Source of the DNA: Tipula vernalis
Lineage: Eukaryota; Arthropoda; Insecta; Diptera; Tipulidae
Length of the DNA: 64,000 nt
Assembly: GCA_958295665.1 (NCBI GenBank)
Contig: OY282558.1
Coordinates: forward strand, 46,934,389-46,998,388
Direction of reading: 5' to 3'
Every line of letters begins with the position of its first letter. Position 1 is the stretch's first letter. Positions 20,193 through 30,290 of the stretch are shown here, piece by piece. Under the pieces are notes generated by a model. That model did no database searches. It was not told where the DNA came from and saw only the letters and a list, made by a program, of their open reading frames with translations. Made by a program: the position numbers and the translations under genes.

Positions 20193-22985
20193 TCAATGTT
20201 CAGTTATCAATTTAAACAGACCCTTTTTAAATAAGCCTAGAGAGCTGATGAATTTTAGCTCCAAAGGCAAGCTGTTCCAGGTGATAATTGCATTTATCAA
20301 TGCTGAATTATTCCTAACATTAGTTCTGTTAACAGGCAAGTTAACATTCTTTGTGCGCAGTGACTGGGAAAAATTTAATTTTTCATGCAAATACAATGGC
20401 ATTCCCGAATTAACTATACGAAACATAAAAACGGCAGTCCTATAGCAGTAAAATTGAAACAAGTCACATCCAAGAATTATATCTTTATACTCAGAGATAT
20501 GATCAAACTTTCTAAGATCATAAATATATCGAGTACAATTATTAAATGTAACCTCAAGTATACGTCTTGAGGAACTATCACATTTGTTATAAATTACATC
20601 ACAATAGCTGAAAATGGGTACAACCAAGCTTTTAATCAAATAAATTCTTAAGTTAACAGGGCAAAACTTTTTTATCAACCTAAGCGTGTACAAGCTATAA
20701 TTAATACGCTGGCACAAGGAGCGCACATGGTCGTTCCAAGTAAGATTTGAGTTCAGTATAAGCCCTAAATTGTTTAATGTTGGAACAAATGAGATGATAT
20801 CACTGTCCAAATAAAGCACAGGTCTAATATTAAGAGAAGTATTTCTAGAAAGAAACAATGCTTTACTTTTACCTGGATTAATTGAAAGTGAATTATTCTT
20901 GGCCCATAAAGAAATATTTCTAAGGTCAGAATTAAGTCGCAAAACAATTTCATTCAATTCTGATAAGTTACCACCAATATACAGTTGCAAATCGTCGGCA
21001 TACAGATGAAACCGACAATTTAGGATTCGCCATGATAGATCATTTATATAAATAGAAAATAACAAAGGACCCAATATGGATCCCTGAGGCACTCCAGCAA
21101 GTATCCCCGCAATACAAGAATGATCATCACCACACCTCACAAACTGCTTACGATTACATAAATACGAATGCATCAACATAATAGCAGAATTGGAAAACTT
21201 ATAATACAAATATAGCTTCTGTAACAACTGGATATGATTAACACAATCAAATGCCTTAGAAAAATCCAAGAGCACCAAAATAGCCATCGAATTTCTACTG
21301 TCTAAGGTAGACGACAGATCATCAACAATATGTACAAGGGGTGTAGTAGTGCTACAGCCGGATTTGTACCCGGATTGATATTTACAAAGAAAATCAAATT
21401 TATTAAGGTGCTCCTGGATCTGCAATTGCATAACTTTTTTCAAGACCTTAGATAGAGCAGACAAAATACTAATTGGACGTATATCACCAATACCAGAAAT
21501 AACATCCTTTTTAGGTAGTGGTGTGATAGAAGCTATCTTCCATAAATCAGGAAACACAAACTTTGTCAAACATTGATTTATAATGAATGTTATAAGAGGC
21601 AGGAACAGATCAATAAATAATTTTAGTACCTTGAAGTCTACCATATCATAAGCTTTCGAATCTGATTTAATTGCACGAATCGCATTCAACACTATAAGTT
21701 CATCAAGGCAAACAAATACAAAGGCATCATTTTCAGAACTACAGAAATCAATATCAGGTAAAGGCAAAACCCCAGTAGAATCACAAATATTACAAATCCC
21801 AGACAAGATTTTTTCCGCAGAAAATTCAATGGCTGCATCACCTGTAGAGCTTGAAACACCTAGTTTTTTTAAATTATTCCACGTTGTCTTAGAGTTATGA
21901 GCATTCTCAAAATAAAATTTTTGTTTAGCTTGATTGATGCCTTTAACAGTTTTATTCCTAAAAAATTTAAAAGCTGTCAAATCAGCATCCAACCCATACA
22001 ATTTATATTTTTTATGAGCCAAATCCCTACATTTCATTAAATTTAATATATATGAATTTAACCACGGTGCAGTAGGGCATTTATTAATGATACTTTTCCG
22101 GGCTACACAAGCTAAATCTAAATGTAAGAAATTTGAATTAAATATATCAAGGATGTCATTCACATCGGAATAGTTGTACATATTAAACCAATCTAACGAA
22201 AAGAAATTATTTACAAAATGCTCGTGATTGATAGCTTTATAATCAGGAACAACAGTATAAGAAATTTGATCCCTAGTACGAGAAAACTTATAAGATGCAA
22301 AAATCAAATCATGATCAGAAATAGCAGGAACAGCAGCCTGGCCAAATGAAATAATATTATGTCTATCAGGTACGTACAAAATTATCAGATCCAAAAGACT
22401 GTTGATCCTAGTGGGTCTATAAGGTAAATAACATAAATTATGCAAATTCAAACAAGCTTCTAGTTGATTATTAACCATCATATTGAAGTTAAAATCACCA
22501 CAGCAGAAAATCTTTTCATAGCTTATTAGGTATTCAGCAAAAATTGTTTGTAAACTGTTAATATCATTACTACAAGCAGGAGGTGGGTTGTAAATAACCA
22601 AAATTAAAATTTTACCAAAACTCCCAGTAAGTTCAGATGCTAGATATTCTACTTTACCCAAAGAACCAGAGAATATTTTTTTAACCTTAAAAGTGGCCCA
22701 AAAATAAAGACCAACTCCACCCCAATTATTATTTATTCGATCAGATCGTAGCAGTTTATAATTATTAATTTGAAGCGACTTGTTAGAAATCTTACTACTA
22801 AGCAAAGTCTCAGTCAAGGCAAGAATATCAAATTGATATGTTTGTAAAATAATAGTTATGTCATCAAAATGTTTTACCAAGCTGCGCACATTCAAATGAC
22901 CAAACTTTAAACAAGAATTATTATGTACCTGCAATTTATCACCTGGAACAGCTTGATTAGCTTCATCGATTGAGCCTGTATACAT
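20193..22985 (-). CDS. LINE ORF2: endonuclease-reverse transcriptase, intact
   Basis: An open frame of 930 codons. Residues about 25-225 form an APE-type endonuclease (LKFGHLNVRSL, ALTETLLS with catalytic Glu, CCGDFNFNM, SDHDLIFASY). Residues about 480-750 form the reverse transcriptase (DIRPISILSALSKVLKK, LLDFSKAFDCVNH, GVPQGSILGPLLFSIYIND) with catalytic YADD at about 660. No RNase H follows. The architecture and RT motifs fit the CR1/Jockey group broadly; the clade is not certain. The Met at 22985 is the first in the frame after a TGA near 23092. ORF1 ends 30 bases upstream of it, as is usual for these two-ORF elements. No stop or frameshift is seen. Confidence 0.85.
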   Translation of the reverse strand: MYTGSIDEANQAVPGDKLQVHNNSCLKFGHLNVRSLVKHFDDITIILQTYQFDILALTETLLSSKISNKSLQINNYKLLRSDRINNNWGGVGLYFWATFKVKKIFSGSLGKVEYLASELTGSFGKILILVIYNPPPACSNDINSLQTIFAEYLISYEKIFCCGDFNFNMMVNNQLEACLNLHNLCYLPYRPTRINSLLDLIILYVPDRHNIISFGQAAVPAISDHDLIFASYKFSRTRDQISYTVVPDYKAINHEHFVNNFFSLDWFNMYNYSDVNDILDIFNSNFLHLDLACVARKSIINKCPTAPWLNSYILNLMKCRDLAHKKYKLYGLDADLTAFKFFRNKTVKGINQAKQKFYFENAHNSKTTWNNLKKLGVSSSTGDAAIEFSAEKILSGICNICDSTGVLPLPDIDFCSSENDAFVFVCLDELIVLNAIRAIKSDSKAYDMVDFKVLKLFIDLFLPLITFIINQCLTKFVFPDLWKIASITPLPKKDVISGIGDIRPISILSALSKVLKKVMQLQIQEHLNKFDFLCKYQSGYKSGCSTTTPLVHIVDDLSSTLDSRNSMAILVLLDFSKAFDCVNHIQLLQKLYLYYKFSNSAIMLMHSYLCNRKQFVRCGDDHSCIAGILAGVPQGSILGPLLFSIYINDLSWRILNCRFHLYADDLQLYIGGNLSELNEIVLRLNSDLRNISLWAKNNSLSINPGKSKALFLSRNTSLNIRPVLYLDSDIISFVPTLNNLGLILNSNLTWNDHVRSLCQRINYSLYTLRLIKKFCPVNLRIYLIKSLVVPIFSYCDVIYNKCDSSSRRILEVTFNNCTRYIYDLRKFDHISEYKDIILGCDLFQFYCYRTAVFMFRIVNSGMPLYLHEKLNFSQSLRTKNVNLPVNRTNVRNNSALINAIITWNSLPLELKFISSLGLFKKGLFKLITEH

Positions 22986-23014
22986 ATTATAATTATGTAA
23001 AAAAATGTTGTCAT

Positions 23015-23180
23015 CTAAACAAGTGGTGTGTCGATTACAGCTGGTATCCGAAATTTCACACGTGGAGTTAGAGATGCCCGAAATTTTTTTTTGTCAAATT
23101 TTCTAACCAAAATACCAATTGGCCAAGTAGCAGGATCCAGAGCCTTACCACGCAATTCTTCCTTAAACCCCTAAACTAAC
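23015..23180 (-). pseudogene. LINE ORF1 C-terminal end (5'-truncated)
   Basis: The minus strand reads GKALDPATWPIGILVRKFDK and continues through RVKFRIPAVIDTPLV to a TAG at 23015-23017. Its position directly before ORF2 and the ending resemble the C-terminus of LINE ORF1 proteins. Only about 50 codons remain because the element is truncated at about 23189. Confidence 0.6.
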
Positions 23181-23189
23181 TACTTAACC

Positions 23190-23634
23190 TAAAATACAAC
23201 TAAAGCCCGTGTCAATGTCACAGATGAACTGAGTGCCACTTATGATCTTTTGCATAACAGCAAACGTTGGCATATGACGACTTTTTACGATATACTCAAT
23301 ATGGCTGAACAACAGAGAAAATAACATTGGTGACAAAACACGCATGAAGCGATGAGACTTCATGTGTAATTTAGTTTTGAACCTGATAAATGATAGTCTT
23401 CGCATTAGAAAACAAAACGCACATCTTCCAAGGGAAACTCAAAAGAGAATTACTAATCAACTGGGAGAAGGGAGAACCTTCATCACCAGTTCCCAAAAAA
23501 ATGCCTGGTAAATGTGTCAGGTGTGATGACTGTACTGAAAAAGAGATAGGAAAACAAAACATTTCTGTTTAAAGTGTGAGAAGCCATATCTATGGAGCAC
23601 TCGATTTTTATGTGCGGAGATTGTGCTGATTTGT
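23190..23634 (+). pseudogene. piggyBac transposase relic, C-terminal part
   Basis: This continues the gene interrupted at 20108: TKARVNVTDELSATYD corresponds to the third catalytic Asp region (GVDxxDQM in family members), then HNSKRWHMTTFYDILNMA. After frameshifts come MKRRDFMCNLVLNL and HLPRETQKRITNQLG, then a cysteine-rich C-terminus (KCVRCDDCTEKEI, KCEKP, SMEHSIFMCGDCADL) typical of the piggyBac CRD. The TIR was not found on either side. Confidence 0.75.
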
Positions 23635-23639
23635 AGGTG

Positions 23640-26195
23640 TAACGTTGGTGCTGTGCTAATTAACCTCATAAGACCTTTTAGTTATTTATTTCTATTTTTA
23701 TAATTAGAAGCTTCTCGTATCTAGATACAATAGTTTTGTTGATTAACCAAAATGGATGCTACTAATAATATCCCAAGTAAAAAACAATACTTAATGCACA
23801 ATTCGGGCTATCTCCTACCCGTCTCATAGCTGGTGTAACAATTTCTCACCTCATTTACGCCGGTTTAAGAACAACATTCTAGGTGAAATTGAGGCCTTTG
23901 AACTGCTTTTATTATGAAAAATGATCGAAAATTTTGATGTTCGGATGCAGGCCTGTAACACGAGCCGTGGTGGGGTATTTGAACATAAATTACATAAAAC
24001 AACTTCATTTTCAAAATTTTGAATTTCCAACAAACATTATGCGTTTTTTTTAACAGATGGAACATACCAAGTCGTTACGTTAAAAGTCGTATATAAATCT
24101 TAATAGAAAAATACTATCAGACTCCTTTAAAATAATATTACGCCATTAGGGTGGCGATATAGAAAATGAAATGCTATGTGACAAGGGTGCAAAGATAATT
24201 AACGTTAATTTTGATTTTGTTTGTTTGTATTTTATTACTTTGTACTCTCAAATGGTCCAGACTGAATACAAAATTTGTTATTTCCCTTGAATCTTCGCTT
24301 ATCATTGTAATTTTGAAATTAACTAAAATAATCGAACCGAGGAAGTTAAATAAACTTAAAGTACATAATAAGTAATATGGCCACAATATAATTGTGTACA
24401 TTTTGCAATAAAATTATAAATTGTTCATCTTCCGTATTCATACACATTTATACATTTAGCAGCAGTCACCAATGACCTAAATTTCCTACATACAATACTG
24501 TAGTATAGGTCGTTCTTAAACATAACAGAATACGTATAAAAAAATGTAATTTTAAATTTATTGTACAGAACGAGGAAATGCTTGGTTTTCCATTCTAACA
24601 CCATACTCCATTTACCCGTATGTTGGGTAGCTTTCTTGCATTTATTTAACAATTTTCCATCTTGTTACCACAGATATATACCGTTATGCATAGATTTTAT
24701 TTTTTGTGTTGTTGTTGCGGCTGGTTAGTGATGGTGCTACTTTGTGTCATTGTAAAAAAGGAGAGAGTTTATTTTAATACTTTAATGGACATGAAAATTT
24801 ATTTTTTGCTTCACCCCATTGCAACATTCATTTTTAGGTAGATGTGTAAAAGAATTGAAGAAAACGCAAAAATAACAAATTGAAGATGACGGAAATGATT
24901 GCAGGAAATTGTGACAATTATACTTATGGATTCTAACAATAATAGCACCAAATTTATTAAAATATGCAGCCGGTGACCATATACGATGCGGTTTTTAAAT
25001 CCAATTCGATGTTTTGCCATCATCAATCTTATAAATGACCAACTATAAAAATAAAAATAAAAACTTATGAGAATTTGGAAATTATTTTACCACCGTAATC
25101 TAATTAAGCAACAAGTGTTCGGTTTCGAAGAAATTAACGCTTAATGGAATAACAAAATACATTAATTATCAAATTTGATACATATTGATGGAATCATTCG
25201 ACATCCTTTGAATATCGTATAACGAATTATCGTTTATTTAGGTGTAAAATGATTAATTATATAGATCTAGGTAATAGACAGTTATTAATTATTATAAAAA
25301 TACGTAGGTAATTAATTTCCAATTCGTTGAAGAGTTCTCTTCTATAAATGTTAAATAATAAAATCGGTTTAGAATCATTTAACTGTGTTTCATCGTCACA
25401 AATCCTAAATAATCCTCAATCATTTATCAATAATTTTATTGCTGATGTATTTCTCCCCTTTGCAAACTGTCAATTCATTGTATTGCGTGTATCACACAAA
25501 AAAATTCAATACAATAACATGTTTTGTGGTTTAAAAGCTTTTTGATTTTATGTCAATGGTTTTTTGTCGAGTACATTGTAAATCACAATTTTTTGGAGGG
25601 ATCAATAAACGTATAACAATTCGTTAATACCGTGCAAAGATTCTAAATCACTAATCTTGTTTTCCATCCCTTATCCCTTAAAAAAAACAATATAATTTAA
25701 TGCTTAACAACAACGGTTAAGACTTTCCGATTTATGTTCGTTCATAGTTCATTAATATCCACCAAAAATACAACAACAACAACAACAACCATAAAATTAA
25801 ACCAAATTTATGGTAACCGCGTTGCTGCTGTTGAGTATTATCTCTTCTATTCTTCTAATTTTATTTTTGTGGTTGGTATAAAATGTGGTGAAAACACGAT
25901 AAGTCCGTTTGAGAAGTCAAATGTTTTTTCGAATATATGTACGAGATATAGTAGAAGACCGCAGAGTGGATTTCAGCCAAATTGTGTGAATTATAAAATT
26001 GATACTTAGGAAATGTGAAATGGGGGGAGTTAATCTTCCAAGCCATACAATTGTGATGTCAACTATTGACGCTTATTAAAATAAATTTATTTTGACATTT
26101 ATTGACAAAATCAACCGGTTATTATGACTGACTGTGTATTGTGCAATGTAAATTAATTACCATATACCGGTACGCGAAATTGAGCAATATAATTA
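23640..26195. other. Non-coding AT-rich stretch
   Basis: No motif-bearing ORF was found on either strand. There is a CAA microsatellite at 25768-25790. ORFs such as 25734-26009 and 25348-25545 are low-complexity and look like chance. Confidence 0.5.
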
Positions 26196-26199
26196 TTGG

Positions 26200-26379
26200 G
26201 AGAGTAATTTAAATAATATCATACAGGGTGATTAATTTGCCCATGTCCGGAAAAAGCAACCAAAAATATATATGAAACAATCATATTTGTGACTGCATAA
26301 AAAACCGACGGGCCTCAAAACTGGATAAACAAGAACAACAAAATAATTTATAAATAATAAAACAGTTCAATATTCAACA
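26200..26379 (-). repeat. BEL/Pao 3' LTR (outer end uncertain)
   Basis: The start at 26379 (minus strand TGTTG) is set by the preceding polypurine tract and by the usual TG terminus. The other end is not fixed because no second LTR is present for comparison. Confidence 0.5.
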
Positions 26380-26408
26380 TGCTCCCGCCTTGAACTGTCC
26401 GTGACAGT

Positions 26409-27400
26409 TCAACCATTGTGTTGACCATCCTTATCAATTGGCAAAACTGCTACTCCCGAGATTGATCTATCAAAAGTATTGGTCGATGTGCGAATCGTCA
26501 GTATTCGTATATTACCTTCTTTGTCTGGCTTAGTTGCGATAACTCGTCCCAAGGACCATTTTAACGGGGGTAAGTTGTCATCTCTCACCAAAACCATAGC
26601 ACCAATTTCACTGTTTTCGTTTTTTGCCATCCACTTTGTTCGAGGCTGTAAAGTTGCTAGGTATTCGATGCGAAATCTAACCCAAAATTGCTGAACCATC
26701 CAATTGATTCGTTGAAACATTTTTACCCAGTTAATTTTTTCTTCCACAATCGGAATTTCCGGTAAAGCAATTAGCGCTCTGCCATATAAAAAGTGACCTG
26801 GGGTCAAAGGTTCCAAGTCATTCGGATCAGCCGATACCGGGGTGATTGGACGAAAATTAATGATCGTTGCAGCTTGACGTAAACTGCCAATGACGTTTTT
26901 GATAAGGCGCTTTGTGATTTTTACCGACGCCGTGCCCTTGAAATTGGTTGCATTATCGGAAAATATTTTCTTTACCATGCCTTGATCGGCGATAAATCTC
27001 TTCAAGGATCGGATGAACGCCTCTGTGGACAAATCAATCACCAGCTCCAAATGAACCGCTTTTGTCACAAAATAAATAAAAAGAGCTACGTATACTTTTT
27101 TCAGAGACTTGCATCTAATATGAAGACGCACGCTTAAAGGCCCCGCAAAATCAACACCACTAGCAGCAAATGGTCGAATGTTCCTGTAATCGAGTCTATC
27201 CTCGGGCAAATTTCCCATAATTTGTGATATGAATTTAGGTTGCATTCGAAAACATACAGTGCACTTGTTAATAATACTTCTGATTTGAGCCAGTCCATTA
27301 ATGGGCCAATACTTTGCTCGAATTGTGGTTAGTACGATGTGCGGTCCTGCGTAAAATGTCCTTTGAAGATGAAAAAATCGTATTAATAGCTTGGTAAATT
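26409..27400 (-). pseudogene. BEL/Pao integrase
   Basis: Upstream of the first Met (27245) the same frame reads YAGPHIVLTTIRAKYWPING and CTVCFRMQPK, the zinc-binding part. The catalytic core shows GVDFAGPLS (first Asp) and FSDNATNFKG (second Asp). Directly afterwards the sequence jumps to KRLIKNVIGSLR and then INFRPITPVSADPNDLEPLT, so roughly 60-100 residues including the PHFGGxWE glutamate are deleted. The C-terminus (GAMVLVRDDNLPPLKWSLGR) is complete. It cannot be active. Confidence 0.85.
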
Positions 27401-27446
27401 CATGATTTCTGGGGAGCAGGATTTGGTATTTGGAATTATAAGGAAG

Positions 27447-28462
27447 TTAGGCTTTTTTTAGTCGTCCACCCACTCTTATCAATCCATACTCATCAAGAAA
27501 AGGTGCCAAACATTTCAGTCGACTATTCTTAGCCACAGTATGACCAGCCTTCAGCAGTTGATAGTCTTGAGCAAACGACGATTTTTTTATATTCCGAATG
27601 AATTGCAATTCGGCTTCGTCCTCTTCAGCAATTGTGGGTCTCTCCACTTTCGTGTACAACTTAATTGGGGTTAAAATCAATAACGACTTTCGCGTTTCTT
27701 TATTGATCCGCTTCGAATGGCAGTTTCGAATAAATCGCATTACGTATGCGAACGCACGAATAGTGCCTTTAAAATTCGGCGAGTACGACAATTTTTGTGG
27801 AGAAAGCAAACTTAACAGTACGCTGCTCACGAATTTCATCACACGGCTGAGATGGTTTATGAATCGGTAGCCAAAATAATTCGTCTCCTTTCAGAAAATT
27901 AGGGCCGCAAAACCAAAACTCAGAGTTTGCAATATCAGCCGGCATCATAACTCTACTAATCAAATCGGCGGGATTTAAATTACCAGGAACATGCCTCCAA
28001 ACTCCGGAAATGGAAACACGGTGTGCAACAAATATGTTCCAATTATGCGGTTCTGCTTCTATCCAATAGAGTGTGATTAGCGAATCAGTCCAATAGAAAC
28101 ATTTTCTAACGGTTAGTTCCAGCAACACATCCCTCTTGAGCCGAAATAAGCGAGCAATACTGATGATTTTCGCTGGAGCTACTTTAGATTTTGCACAAAT
28201 CAGCCTGGACGAGATAATATCATTGTGGTATCCACATCGCAAATATACGCATGTTCCATATGCCTTTTCGCTAGCATCTGAAAAAGCGTGAACTTCATTA
28301 AATTTACATTCACCCTTAGCCATGGCAAAACGAGGTATCGAGAAATCCTTTAATGATGACAAACTTGACCTGTATTTACTCCATTTCGCAGTGAGATCAT
28401 TATCTTGAGACTGGTCCCATTCGATCTTGAGCTTCCAAAGATCCTGGTAAAAAATCTTTTGC
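27447..28462 (-). pseudogene. BEL/Pao RNase H-like / peptidase A17 region
   Basis: The 28362-27769 frame shows EVHAFSDASEKAYGTCVYLR, FYWTDSLITLYWIEAEP and WRHVPGNLNPADLISR, the typical Pao RNase H block. A few codons upstream LWKLKIEWDQS and FSIPR can be read. A frameshift near 27800 leads to 27842-27447 (EAELQFIRNIKKSSFAQDY, LAPFLDEYGLIRVGGRL), the linker that precedes the integrase zinc domain. The LDEYGLIRVGGRL motif is diagnostic. Confidence 0.85.
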
Positions 28463-28467
28463 CAAAG

Positions 28468-29830
28468 TTATGACAGGACATACAAACCCCAGCGGGTCAC
28501 TCGCTTTGTAACTGCTGCTGAAAATGGTTTGGGTTGGTGACTAAACCGAAAAACATCTGCCTCTGGTTGCCAAATTAAACCAAGAGTTTTAACAACATCT
28601 CTATCTTCAATGCTAAGATACTTCTCACGATGCTGCGGCTCGATCGTCGAATGGATAGTCTTATTGTTTGTGCAACATTTGCTCAACGTGAATCCACCAC
28701 TTTTGAAAATACCGATTGTTTGGTGCAACATTTGAGTTCGATCCAATCATCATATCATCGACATAAAAATTATGTCGAAGAATTTGAGCTCCAATTGGGT
28801 ATTTAATATGTTCGTCAGCTGCTAATCGATACAACGTCTTTACAGCAAGGTATGACCCAGATGCCGTACCATAGGTCACGGTACGAAGACGGAGTGTCTT
28901 GATTGGTTCATCGTTATTTTTGCGCCACAAAATTAATTGATAGTTACTATCCGGCACATACACTCCAATTTGGCGGTACATTTTCTGAATGTCACCAGTC
29001 ACGACAAACTCTAACAGTCTGAACCTCAACAAAATAATGAACAGGTCATCTTGCAGTTTTGGCCCAGTATGATGAGGTAAGAAACAATGCGGGGTTGACG
29101 GGTTTAACTCATGAACGACTTCTAAATGGTTCAGTTGCTGATATTCGTTGACAAAGGATGAATACATTTCCTTCATTTCAGGCTGCTTCTCCAATCTTTT
29201 TTCTAAGCTCAATAAACGTCGAATTGCGATTTGGTATGATTCTCCTAATAATGATGGATCCTTAGAAAATGGTAAGCGGACGACGTATGATCCATCGGCA
29301 TTTCGACGAGTATGAAGCGCATAATGATCTTCGCACTCCTGATCTTTAGAGCTTAACTCTACTTCCCAAAATCGCTGAACAAGTTCAACTAAACTTTCAT
29401 CAGGTTCGGTTGATCAACATTTTTCGTTACTAGTCAATGCCGCTAAATTATGGCTATTATTCGACATCATGGGACCACCAATGACCCATTCCAGCTTGGT
29501 CTGCTGCATCGTCGGTAAATTTCCGCTCAAAAGAATTTGACCAGGTAACAGAAGATGCCAAAATAAGCCAGCACCCAACAACAAGTCAACCTTCTGAGGC
29601 TTAATAAATTAAGGATCAGCCAAAAATGTGACTTCAGAGGGGATGTTAATGTTCGATAATGATATTGGATGAGCTGGATGAGGGCCCTATATTTTTGGAA
29701 GTATCACTGCAGCAATGTTAAATTTTATTGATACATCGAAATGAGGAATCAGCGTGATATAACACGAAGCCTTTGATGTTGTAGCCGTTGTGCCAATTCC
29801 ACCTACAGTACTGATGTATGATTTTCGCTT
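28468..29830 (-). pseudogene. BEL/Pao protease-like (DUF1758) and reverse transcriptase
   Basis: The first part (29830 to about 29440) reads INIPSEVTFLADP, KVDLLLGAGLFWHLLLPGQI and LEWVIGGPM, the DUF1758 pattern, with in-frame stops near 29690 and 29606 and another at 29414-29416. The RT follows: MKEMYSSFVNEYQQLNHLE, FVVTGDIQKMYRQIGV and the catalytic FYVDDMMIG near 28750. A frameshift near 28700 moves to 28746-28468 (GIFKSGGFTLSKCC, LGLIWQPEADVF). The DTG active site of the protease is not present because the element is truncated at its 5' side. Confidence 0.85.
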
Positions 29831-30290
29831 GTAGTAGTAATAAAATATTATAATAATTCAAAATTATTAAAGCATGTAATACAAATTACAAAATGGAGGT
29901 GTGGCCAACACACGACTTTCTTTTACGAACAGAGAATTTTGAGAAATTTAATTTTTTTTAATTTTTAAATTTTAATTCTTATTTGTTTTTAATTTTTGGA
30001 CACATTTTGGATTAAGTAGTTTTTTGTAAACCTTATACTTTTTAAGATATTTGCAAAATACATTTTCTGGGCCAAAGGGAGTGGCCACTTCCAGTTAGCG
30101 GATTTGGAGTAAAATTCACTGGGGCCTCCCAATTTATCATAAATCTTAAATCTGAAGTTTCAGTTCGATTGGTTAAGCCATCTGGGCTGTATAGAGGACA
30201 CAGACCGACTGACAGACAGACACCATTTCGAAACCCACTTTTTCGGACTCAGGGGACCTCAAAACAAATAAATCTCTAAAAATCTCAAGG
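29831..30290. repeat. Repeat-like tract with GACAGACAGAC motif
   Basis: CTGGGCTGTATAGAGGACAC, then ACCGACTGACAGACAGACA and TTTCGGACTCAGGGGACCTC resemble a motif chain I associate with dispersed insect repeats. Only one copy is present in the window, so this is weak. It separates the BEL/Pao 5' truncation point from the end of the DUF7869-type gene. Confidence 0.3.

Larger units (their letters stand above)
20109..23189 (-). mobile_element. LINE inserted into the piggyBac relic
   Basis: The target duplication TAAAATA is at 20102-20108 and 23190-23196. On the minus strand the element begins near 23189 inside ORF1 (5'-truncated), contains a complete ORF2, and ends in a short 3' UTR with an (ATTACT)n tail (20109-20132 on the + strand as AGTAAT repeats) rather than poly-A. 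Joining the flanks lines up the piggyBac codons KMITY and NTTKARVNVTDEL in one frame, apart from one stop probably due to a single substitution. Confidence 0.85.
26200..29830 (-). mobile_element. BEL/Pao LTR retrotransposon, 5'-truncated
   Basis: On the minus strand the order is protease-like DUF1758, RT, RNase H/A17 region, integrase, 3' LTR, as in BEL/Pao elements. Gag and the 5' LTR are missing; recognisable sequence begins at about 29830. Each domain has frameshifts or stops. The 3' LTR starts at TGTTGAATATTG (26379 downward) directly after a purine-rich tract (AAGGCGGGAGCA). Confidence 0.85.
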
